Of a DNA stretch of 64,000 nt, positions 28,010-35,815 are shown piece by piece. Under the pieces are notes generated by a model. It saw only the letters and a list, made by a program, of their open reading frames with translations, was not told the DNA's origin and did not search any database. The number at the start of each line of letters is the position of its first letter. Within the stretch, counting starts at the first letter, position 1. Made by a program: the position numbers and the translations under genes. The stretch comes from Longitalea luteola (lineage in GTDB: Bacteria; Bacteroidota; Bacteroidia; Chitinophagales; Chitinophagaceae), in contig NZ_JAFIQX010000015.1 of NCBI RefSeq assembly GCF_017356035.1, positions 62,001 to 126,000 on the forward strand, in the 5' to 3' direction.

Positions 28010-29875
28010 CTAATCGTTTTTAATATGTATAACCAATCCACCGGCAGCCTGTAACGGGAACTGCTTTTGTTGGGTAGCTTGTAATAGCATGTCAACACTT
28101 TCAAAGCCCGTATCGCCCGCGGCATCTGTTACCACCCGCGCTTTCCACTTTTTCTTTTTGGGCAGAAAAGACGGCTGCAGCGTATATGTGATGGCGCTAT
28201 CGGTTCCATTGATCACTGCTACATACCAATCCTTTCCCTTGCGCCGCGCGAATGCGGCCAGGGCGCCAATGCTGCTGCCGGGCAATACCCTGGTCTCATC
28301 CCAGGTAACAGGCAGGGTTCGTAATAAAGGAAGTATTGGTGCATAGATCGGATCGTGCAACAAAGTGCCTGGGTTTTCTGCCAGGCACTGGAAGGGTGAA
28401 TTGAACAAATACAACAGGGCCAGCTGATGGGTATTCGTTGTTTGTGCCCGCTTTGTAAAGAACCCTGGTGTATAATCGCCATGGCCGCATAAAAAGCGCG
28501 TAAACGGCAAAGCCGCATTATGCCAGGCCGGTATTGGTTCATTCATGATGTTCAGTTCCATGCCCCGGATGCCTTCGCGTGACATTTCATTGGGATAGGT
28601 AACACTTTCTCCGGTTGGCGCCTGACAACCATGGAACACCACCATCAGTTTACGTTGCGCAGCGGCTTTTAACAAGCCAATTTCAAAATCGATGAGCGAT
28701 CTGGCTTCACTGTTCATGAAGTCGGTCTTGAGCCCTACAGCGCCGGCCAACCGGATGCTGTCCAGAAAACGGTCGCGCTGTTGCGGATCGAGTATTTCTT
28801 TGGAATGTTTCCAAACCCATACGCCTACCTGTTTCTTCCTGGCATAATCGCAGAGCTGCTGCAACGTTTGCCATTTGTTTTTCCAAATGGTTTCCCAGCC
28901 ATCATCTATCAGTGTATAGTCGAAGTGCAGGGCATTGGCAGCGTCGATGAATTGCTTTTCTTCTGCCGGATCCAGGTAATGTTCATTCCGCGTGATCCAG
29001 CTCCATACGGCTTTACCGGGTTTTATATATGCCTTATCGGCAAACAGTGCCCGGTCGGGCAATGGATTGAGATTTTCAATTACTGTATTATTTACCAGTT
29101 CGTTCAAACCGGTTGCATACAGGATCACCCGCCAGGGCGTGCGGCTTCCGGGTGAAACCGGGAACCCGGCAGCTGCTTCTGTAAAATTTACCTGCAGCGT
29201 ATTATTGCCTACGGCTTTCAATCGCATGCCGCTGTAATCATGCAGCGCAGCTTCCGTCAACACCATGTATTTGTCGGAAGGCAATGTTATCACCAGTGGT
29301 TTGCCCTGTATGGGTCCCTGGCCTGACACCGCGGGCAGCTGGCTCACATCGGTTCGCATCCATAGCCCGGCGTAGGATTTGAGCTTCCAGTCGCTGTTCC
29401 TTTCAAAATACCATACGCCGGCATGCGCAGGCAGCGTGAAGCTTGTCAGCTCCTGCTGCACTTTTGTCGACGCAGGTATAACCGGCAAATACCGGAAGGC
29501 ACAACCCTGGTCGAACAGGCGGAATTCGATGGTGTCGGTAATGTCGTTTTGCTGTACAGTGATGCAGTAACCGTTGTAATGGTTCACTGCCCTGCTGTTA
29601 TTGAGCCGGGAAGAGCGGGTTTCGTTGACGGTGTACCTGCGGTGAAGGGCGAGGCGTTTGCCGTTCATGCCGATGGTGCGGGTTTGAAGCTGAATGCCGA
29701 GCGGCGCAGGCGACAAAAGCATTTTCGTACCGGCCTTTAGCGCATACATCAGTTTTCCATTGTTCAGCGATACCGTAACTGCCAATTGCCGGTTCGGACT
29801 TTGCAGCAACAAACTATCCGCAGCGAAAAGTACGGAACAAAGCAGGAGAAAACATATGGTAAGCAATAACCGCAT
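28010..29875 (-). CDS. GH97 glycoside hydrolase, probably retaining
   Basis: 621 residues; signal peptide MRLLLTICFLLLCSVLFA-AD. N-terminal GH97 beta-sandwich (SPNRQLAVTVSLNNGKL), then the catalytic barrel with D-D-G-W-E (324-328) and V-G-L-K-T-D-F (D385), the position of the nucleophile Asp415 in the retaining alpha-galactosidase BtGH97b. Inverting SusB-type enzymes lack it. A second acidic cluster follows at P-N-E-M-S-R-E-G-I-R-G-M-E (430-440). Expected to act on alpha-galactosides or alpha-glucosides in the periplasm. It has its own upstream region with two LacI-type operators (29942-29972). The anomer specificity is inferred from D385 alone. Confidence 0.9.
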   Translation of the reverse strand: MRLLLTICFLLLCSVLFAADSLLLQSPNRQLAVTVSLNNGKLMYALKAGTKMLLSPAPLGIQLQTRTIGMNGKRLALHRRYTVNETRSSRLNNSRAVNHYNGYCITVQQNDITDTIEFRLFDQGCAFRYLPVIPASTKVQQELTSFTLPAHAGVWYFERNSDWKLKSYAGLWMRTDVSQLPAVSGQGPIQGKPLVITLPSDKYMVLTEAALHDYSGMRLKAVGNNTLQVNFTEAAAGFPVSPGSRTPWRVILYATGLNELVNNTVIENLNPLPDRALFADKAYIKPGKAVWSWITRNEHYLDPAEEKQFIDAANALHFDYTLIDDGWETIWKNKWQTLQQLCDYARKKQVGVWVWKHSKEILDPQQRDRFLDSIRLAGAVGLKTDFMNSEARSLIDFEIGLLKAAAQRKLMVVFHGCQAPTGESVTYPNEMSREGIRGMELNIMNEPIPAWHNAALPFTRFLCGHGDYTPGFFTKRAQTTNTHQLALLYLFNSPFQCLAENPGTLLHDPIYAPILPLLRTLPVTWDETRVLPGSSIGALAAFARRKGKDWYVAVINGTDSAITYTLQPSFLPKKKKWKARVVTDAAGDTGFESVDMLLQATQQKQFPLQAAGGLVIHIKND

Positions 29876-29941
29876 GTATGAATCGTCAAATTTACCTTTG
29901 CAGGCAGCTTACCTGCAAAGGTTTTGTTATAAAATAATTCC

Positions 29942-29972
29942 GGGAATGTTCCCAATTTGTGGGAATGTTCCC
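29942..29972 (-). promoter_or_regulatory. Paired LacI-type operators in front of the GH97 gene
   Basis: CGGGAATGTTCCCA (core 29942-29953) and TGGGAATGTTCCCA (core 29961-29972), cores 19 bp apart start to start, 67-97 bp upstream of the GH97 ATG. Read on the minus strand they are GGGAACATTCCC, identical to the two sites between lacI and susC, with the same 19-bp spacing. Marks an internal promoter under the same regulator. Confidence 0.85.
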
Positions 29973-29987
29973 ACCACAGCTCCCTCT

Positions 29988-32093
29988 TTACTGACTCACG
30001 ACATTCGTACTATTGGTGACATGAATATTCGATGTTAGCGTTCTTATCTCACCCGAGAACTGGTTGTTCAGGATAGTGCAGGCATTGGTCCTGTCGAGAT
30101 AAATGCCATAATGCGCACCTGATAAAGGGAATGTGGTCATATCACTGGTAAAACTGTTGTTCAGCACTTTGCTCGAGGATGCGTTAAAAAGCGTTATACC
30201 ATGTTGCGCCAGGTTTTTGATCGTATTGCCGGTGATGAACAGATTGGCATGATGACGGCCCGGCGCTATAGAATCCACGTAACTGTTGGCTGGTTTTACG
30301 ATCTTATGGAACACGACCTGGATGGATCCGGCTTTCATGCCGAGATTATCAAATCCGCAATTTTGAATATCATTATCCTTTATCCAGGCATCGCGACTGT
30401 ACAAACCATTCGTCCAGGATGCCGCTTCATTATAGAAAGCAACAGCGGGCGAAGAACAGCGGTAATACCGGTTGTTGCTCACCATACCTTTGGCCGAACG
30501 GATGATCGATCCCCGCCCTCGTATGGTGAAGAGGTTATCGTGGATCATGAATTTTTCATTGCGCAGGGTTACATTGAACAATTGCACATTCTGCTGCAGA
30601 TCCGACAAGCCGATGTCGGTCATGGCGGCATAATCGGCAGCCGGTATGGCCGGCGAAAAATTGATCCGGTAATTACCACTACTAAAGATCACTGTATCTA
30701 CCACATAAGCTGGCTCAGATACAAAGCCGGTTTTAGGAATATACAATTTGAACGTATGACCTTTTGCCAGGTTCATAAAGTCGGGCTTCACCGTTACACT
30801 GGTGGTGCTGTTCTTCGTCATTATGAACATGCCCTTGTTATACAGGGCTACGCCATCATCGGCATTGCCTACAAAAGAGCAGTTCTCTATCCATGGTCCG
30901 ATCAGGTTGGCGCGGCAATGCACACCATCCGCATTGGCAGATACATACCGTGTGGTATCTTTCAAAGCAGACTGGCAGTTCAACACTTTCATTTCACTGC
31001 CTTCATAGGAATAATAACATCCGATCGGACTGGCGTAATTGATGATGCTGTCGCAGGTGATGTCAACGCAATTGTAGGTGCTGATGAATGAGCCCACATT
31101 GTCGCGGGCAACGATGGCCAGGATATCTCCAATAGCAAAATACTGGCCGGAGGTTGAGCCCGGATGCACAATATGGTACTGGTATGGATCTATATCAAAC
31201 AAGGGCGTTACATCATCGGCGCTCAGGCCAAACACATTGCGCGGCACTTTCTTTAAACTGCCCCGGTTATTTGGATCGAGTAAAAAAGCCCATGACCAGT
31301 GATCCGTAAAAGATGGATTGTTAAAGATAGCAGGATAATAAGCATTGGTTTGTCCGGCCACCTGCCGCAGCCGTACCCGCACATCGAGTGTGGTGGGATT
31401 TGAATGGTTAACGTCAATAACGTCGAGCAACGCATGCGGCAGTGGATCCCAGTCGACTTTCAATTGCCGGATGGCTACGCGGCTTGAGTTACGCAGCTTC
31501 ATAAAGCCCACATGCGGGTGATTGCGAATGATGATGTTGGCATTATTGCCTTCAATGATAAGATCGTTGACATTGGCCGTATCGATGGCGAATAGTCCGC
31601 TAAAACCCGTATCGAAAGTGTAAGTAGCGCTGGCCAATCTTAGAACAGCAGGGGTATTGCTGATGGCCTTGCGCAGGGTATCTTTAAATGCTTTCAGGGA
31701 TGCGCCTGCAGGAATGGTATACACCCTTGGCGGCGCCGCGACGATATAGGTAAACCGCGATGACCAGGCGCTGCTATCGGTAGCGGTCGTATCGCGCGCC
31801 CGCACCCGCCAGTACACTTTACCTGCCGGTAAGATCTTAACCGGTACAAAGCGGGTGATGTATAGATCCTGGCGGCTGGTAAGGAGTTGGGTGAAGCCGG
31901 TATCAGTCGCCACCTGGATCTCATAACTGTAAGCACCTGCGACGGTTGACCAGGAGAAACCGGGATTGCGCACATAACCGGTGCTGCCATTGCCGGGAGC
32001 TAACAGTACCGGTTTATTCAATGCCTGTGTTTGCGAGGCAATGCCCACCTGCAGCAGGCAGAGCATGATAAGGAATGGTTTGTTTTTTTTCAT
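29988..32093 (-). CDS. Secreted right-handed beta-helix protein with Fn3-like domain (GH110-like)
   Basis: 701 residues from ATG 32093, which begins a clean signal peptide (MKKNKPFLIMLCLLQVGIAS-QTQA); an earlier in-frame ATG at 32126 only adds a polar lead. Residues about 25-120 are Fn3-like (W-S-T-V-A-G-A-Y-S-Y-E-I-Q-V). The rest is a parallel beta-helix with G-N-x-A-N-I-I-I repeats and the stretch A-D-G-V-H-C-R-A-N-L-I-G-P-W-I-E-N-C and N-A-D-D-G-V-A-L-Y-N, which resembles GH110 alpha-1,3-galactosidases and some GH28-like lyases. With a GH97 of alpha-galactosidase type next to it, an alpha-galactoside substrate is plausible. Exact family not certain. Confidence 0.75.
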   Translation of the reverse strand: MKKNKPFLIMLCLLQVGIASQTQALNKPVLLAPGNGSTGYVRNPGFSWSTVAGAYSYEIQVATDTGFTQLLTSRQDLYITRFVPVKILPAGKVYWRVRARDTTATDSSAWSSRFTYIVAAPPRVYTIPAGASLKAFKDTLRKAISNTPAVLRLASATYTFDTGFSGLFAIDTANVNDLIIEGNNANIIIRNHPHVGFMKLRNSSRVAIRQLKVDWDPLPHALLDVIDVNHSNPTTLDVRVRLRQVAGQTNAYYPAIFNNPSFTDHWSWAFLLDPNNRGSLKKVPRNVFGLSADDVTPLFDIDPYQYHIVHPGSTSGQYFAIGDILAIVARDNVGSFISTYNCVDITCDSIINYASPIGCYYSYEGSEMKVLNCQSALKDTTRYVSANADGVHCRANLIGPWIENCSFVGNADDGVALYNKGMFIMTKNSTTSVTVKPDFMNLAKGHTFKLYIPKTGFVSEPAYVVDTVIFSSGNYRINFSPAIPAADYAAMTDIGLSDLQQNVQLFNVTLRNEKFMIHDNLFTIRGRGSIIRSAKGMVSNNRYYRCSSPAVAFYNEAASWTNGLYSRDAWIKDNDIQNCGFDNLGMKAGSIQVVFHKIVKPANSYVDSIAPGRHHANLFITGNTIKNLAQHGITLFNASSSKVLNNSFTSDMTTFPLSGAHYGIYLDRTNACTILNNQFSGEIRTLTSNIHVTNSTNVVSQ

Positions 32094-32228
32094 TATGAAG
32101 CAATGTTTGATGGCTGCATTGAACATATATGTGCCAAACCTTCAAAGTGTGGCATACCCCGGTACGCATGTGACCCATGGTTATTTATTAAGACCTGTAA
32201 GGTGCATCACTTGCCGTTGTACTTTTAG

Positions 32229-35200
32229 TTATTCAAAATCGACCGTTACATTTTTTGTTTGTCCGCCCGCTTTTACCTGAACTGTACACTGCAACGGTTT
32301 TCCCGCCTCCAGCTTATAAAACGACCATTCATACGGATATTCGTTTTGCGTTACTGTTTTGTCCCCGCAGGAAACGGTAATGGCTGCATCCGGCAGGGGT
32401 GATGTTTCCAGGTAACCGTAGATCGAATCCCAACCAAAGGGTGACCTGATCCTGAACACATAACATTTGCCCCAGGGCAAACCAAGATCGATCACTTTCA
32501 TGCCGTTCTCTACAGGCGTAATTGTCGCCTCGATATTTTTTTTGTTCAATGGGAAAGACAATGCGGCAAAACCCTTTGCTTCGAGAGCAACGTTGAGCTG
32601 CCTGTTGTTCAGCGCCGCCTGTCGCTTGCGGCCAGTGCTTCCATACAAACCGGCTGTTGACCTGTCGTTTACCGGTATGGCTGCGCCCAGTTGAACAGCT
32701 GCCTGCAGGGTCGTATCAGCTTCGTTCATTAACAGGATCCAGAACCGGTTGTCCGAAATGGCCGTTACGTAATTCACTTGCGGAGTATTGATGGTAACCA
32801 GTCCCTTCTTCATCCATAACCGTACGCCTGAATCATCATACACCGTGCCCTGGCCGCCACCGAAAATGCGATTGTTGAACCACACAAAACCATCCTGTTT
32901 GCCATGGGGAAAATGCACTTTCCCGTTCGAACGCTGGATGGCTTCGGTGATCACATAGTCCAGCGTAAATGCCAAATGAGGAGGAATATGATGATAGTAG
33001 ATAGAACTTACATCGGGTCCTTTATATGGGAAATCAGGCTGCATGGTAATATCGGTAAAACCGGAAGCATAATAACCCGGATAATTGGTAAAGCGGCCGA
33101 TCACGGCATTGCGCGCATACGTATGGAAGATGGTGCGATGCGTATGATCGAACAACCGGAGCAAATGAGGCGCCCAGCTGCTCATGAAAACAGGCCGCAC
33201 CGTTTTGCCGGCATCGAAATAGGTAAAGGGTTGTTCAAAGCCCAATCCAACCGGTGATACGTCGGATTGCGGCAGCTTTTTTTCAGGCGCATCTCCTTTG
33301 GTACGTGGAAAACCCAGGCGGTATTTTTTGTCGCCCTTCCACCACATGGTGGTGTTACCTTCAAACTGCCCACCGGGATGGATCGTTTGGAGCGTATCTT
33401 TTACCAATGGGAAAGAGCGGATGCCCGCCAGCGTTTGAAAAGCGGATGTTTCAGCCGCTTTCAACCAATGCGGTTCTTTGGTTTCGTCGTACAGATCGAT
33501 CAGGTCCCACCAATATGCATAAAAGGCCGCATTATAAAAAGGCATACGCGACAAAGGTTTGGTGAGTTTGCCGTATACCTGTGCTTTAATGTATGCATTG
33601 GCGCTTGCTTTGGCGGTGTTCAACCATTTCTCTTCTTTGGTCAGTCGCCAGGCAGCGAGTTGCTGCGTGTAATCGGGCACTTCTACCGAATATCCTCTGG
33701 CATTACGAATGGCGCCATCGGGTAAGGCGATCTCCTCGAGCCAGGGATTCGCTTCGCCCAGGAACTGGTACAGGCCTTCAAAATAGTTGGTGGTGAACTG
33801 GGAACCAAACGGACTTAACCGCAACGATCTGCTATCACTGTTGAAGGTGGTTCCCGATACCGCTTTTGCCCAGCGAAATCCACTGCGCGACAGGGTATAT
33901 TCAATGGTTGGTAATGCGCGTTTAATATAGAAGTCCTCGTCGCGGCCCAACACAGCTGCTGATACCAGGGTCAGCGGCGATGATTGTACCACGGTTGGTA
34001 CTACGGCCGGATTAGCCTCAATATCATAGAATCCTTTCAATGGAGCGCTCCAACCGGCAGCCGAATCATTTCTGATCAGATCGACCATATTGAATGCGGC
34101 TTCGGTCAACGAAGTTCCTTTTTGTGAGCGGTAATCTTTTACGGTGTAAATGCTGTCTGAAATATATTCGAGCGCATCATTCCAGTTACCGGTCGTAGCG
34201 CCTATGACAAATTCTTTTTGCACGGTGGCCCCTGCTTCCAGTTTCGAACCATCTAAGCCCAGTACCGGTGCAAAGGCTACCGGCTGCACCTGGTTCATCT
34301 CATTTTTAACGGCAAAACCCATGGGACTGCTGTAAGCACTTCCCCACTCGAGCGGAAAGTTTTGTGCAGCGCCGCTGGCAAAGCTCGTCCACAAACCCTG
34401 GGCAGTTTTGGTTTCCACAATGGCCAGCGGTTGCGGCATCATGCCGGAAGGAAGCAGTATGGGTTGAGGCGATAACCGCTGGTACTGGAACATGGGCGGC
34501 AATTGGATATTGGTAACACTGTCGGGCACACTACCCTGAAAAGCGGCGACACCCAGGCTGTAATACCCGTTGTGCACAGGTGTCAACTGAAGCGTTATTC
34601 CTATGTGCCTGTTGTTTGGTGCCAACCGCCATTTTCCTTTTACGATGCGCTTTCCTTCCACCGCGTATTCCACTTCAATGGTAGTATTATCTACCTGTTT
34701 GGCAGTTACCGGGATCGCCTGTTTCAAAACGCCGGCCATAAATGGGTTCATGGCGTTATCGGGTTCCAGTAAGCGATATTGTTTTCCCTGGTGGGTAAAA
34801 TGCGTAAATCCGTGGGAGCCGTTCCAGGAAAGAAAGAAATTGCCAAAGCCGGGTTGCGGATTATCTGCCTGTATAACATATACTTTATGATCCTCGTGCA
34901 AGGGATCTATACTGAGCCAGCGGTTCTTTTGTTTGATCTCCGTTTTTACCGCCAGTCGTTGTTCACCGCCTTTTACCGGTACAAAACGCAGTCGTATGTA
35001 GTTATTGGAGATGGCAGCTACCGGTGCCGCTGCGAGGTCTACCGTTACCGCCGGCGCCAGCGTCGGATATTGTACTGCTGTCGCTTTTTGCGGAATGGGT
35101 TTGGCTTTATGTGCGGCCAGGGCAGTCAGGGCCTGGTTGTTTGGATCATCACCGGCCTGGGTGAGCAAGACTGCATCGCAACGGGCAAAATTGCCTCTGC

Positions 35201-35615
35201 TATCGATCAACCTGATCACCGCTTCGCCAGCGGGTAATTGCACCTGCCCAACTTTTTCCCAATAATACCCTTCTTTACCGTGTTTGCCTGATTCTTCCAT
35301 GGTCTGTTCATTCACCTGCAACTGGCATAACCGGGTTCCCGGTCTGTTGCCGGCATAATCAGCTGAGCGTGTCCATACCGCATAATTTCCGGCCTGCCGG
35401 ATGCTTACCACCGTGAGTGCGTCGGCTGCTTTGCTTTTGCCGCCGGCCATTACGCGTAATATCCGCTCGCCGGAAACGGCTTTGCCTGCATGCTCCACCA
35501 CCCAGCCGCCTTTGAATTGAAAATCTTCCGCTTCCAGCAGGTAGGATTGTTGGGCCTTGCTGTGAATACAGATCAACAGCATTATCACGATGTAGGACCT
35601 TCGGATGAATAACAT
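32229..35615 (-). CDS. Secreted 1128-aa protein, unknown family with N-terminal CBM-like domain, paralogue B
   Basis: Signal peptide ends HSKAQ. Residues about 22-155 are a carbohydrate-binding-module-like sandwich (Y-L-L-E-A-E-D-F; RLIDSRGNFARCDAVLL). Then a beta-rich domain and a helical toroid. The core, about residues 785-970, matches paralogues A and C: V-G-L-x-F-E, W-A-P-H-L-L-R-L, A-V-I-G-R-F-T-N-Y-P-G-Y-Y, Y-V-I-T-E-A-I-Q-R-S-N-G-K-V-H-F-P, V-R-L-W-M-K-K-G-L-V. The three are far apart in sequence, so they probably have different substrates or bonds. A short C-terminal beta domain shares V-x-x-G-x-x with paralogue A. No family name can be given. Confidence 0.75.
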   Translation of the reverse strand: MLFIRRSYIVIMLLICIHSKAQQSYLLEAEDFQFKGGWVVEHAGKAVSGERILRVMAGGKSKAADALTVVSIRQAGNYAVWTRSADYAGNRPGTRLCQLQVNEQTMEESGKHGKEGYYWEKVGQVQLPAGEAVIRLIDSRGNFARCDAVLLTQAGDDPNNQALTALAAHKAKPIPQKATAVQYPTLAPAVTVDLAAAPVAAISNNYIRLRFVPVKGGEQRLAVKTEIKQKNRWLSIDPLHEDHKVYVIQADNPQPGFGNFFLSWNGSHGFTHFTHQGKQYRLLEPDNAMNPFMAGVLKQAIPVTAKQVDNTTIEVEYAVEGKRIVKGKWRLAPNNRHIGITLQLTPVHNGYYSLGVAAFQGSVPDSVTNIQLPPMFQYQRLSPQPILLPSGMMPQPLAIVETKTAQGLWTSFASGAAQNFPLEWGSAYSSPMGFAVKNEMNQVQPVAFAPVLGLDGSKLEAGATVQKEFVIGATTGNWNDALEYISDSIYTVKDYRSQKGTSLTEAAFNMVDLIRNDSAAGWSAPLKGFYDIEANPAVVPTVVQSSPLTLVSAAVLGRDEDFYIKRALPTIEYTLSRSGFRWAKAVSGTTFNSDSRSLRLSPFGSQFTTNYFEGLYQFLGEANPWLEEIALPDGAIRNARGYSVEVPDYTQQLAAWRLTKEEKWLNTAKASANAYIKAQVYGKLTKPLSRMPFYNAAFYAYWWDLIDLYDETKEPHWLKAAETSAFQTLAGIRSFPLVKDTLQTIHPGGQFEGNTTMWWKGDKKYRLGFPRTKGDAPEKKLPQSDVSPVGLGFEQPFTYFDAGKTVRPVFMSSWAPHLLRLFDHTHRTIFHTYARNAVIGRFTNYPGYYASGFTDITMQPDFPYKGPDVSSIYYHHIPPHLAFTLDYVITEAIQRSNGKVHFPHGKQDGFVWFNNRIFGGGQGTVYDDSGVRLWMKKGLVTINTPQVNYVTAISDNRFWILLMNEADTTLQAAVQLGAAIPVNDRSTAGLYGSTGRKRQAALNNRQLNVALEAKGFAALSFPLNKKNIEATITPVENGMKVIDLGLPWGKCYVFRIRSPFGWDSIYGYLETSPLPDAAITVSCGDKTVTQNEYPYEWSFYKLEAGKPLQCTVQVKAGGQTKNVTVDFE

Positions 35616-35639
35616 AGCACTATTTGTTTAGGGTGAACG

Positions 35640-35815
35640 GCTAATGGCAAACGTGAAACGGCAAACGGCAAAACCAATTGGCAATCGGCAATTGACAATT
35701 GACAAACCTGATCTTAAAAACTAACTATTATCCGTTTACCTAGTAATTATTAACTCAATAACTATAAACTGTGAACTGTGAACTTTGAACTTTGAACTTT
35801 AAACTTTGAACTAAT
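35640..35815. repeat. Intergenic short-period repeats
   Basis: The spacer between paralogues B and C is almost all simple sequence: AACGGCAAACGGC, CAATTGGCAATCGGCAATTG, and a run of GAACTTTGAACTTTAAACTT units up to the stop of the next gene. 23 bases at 35670-35692 are identical to 61589-61611, in the spacer after the usher-like gene. No promoter can be picked out. Confidence 0.75.

Noticed and set aside
30201-31091. 296-codon plus-strand frame
   Set aside because: Antisense to the beta-helix gene; no recognisable protein features.
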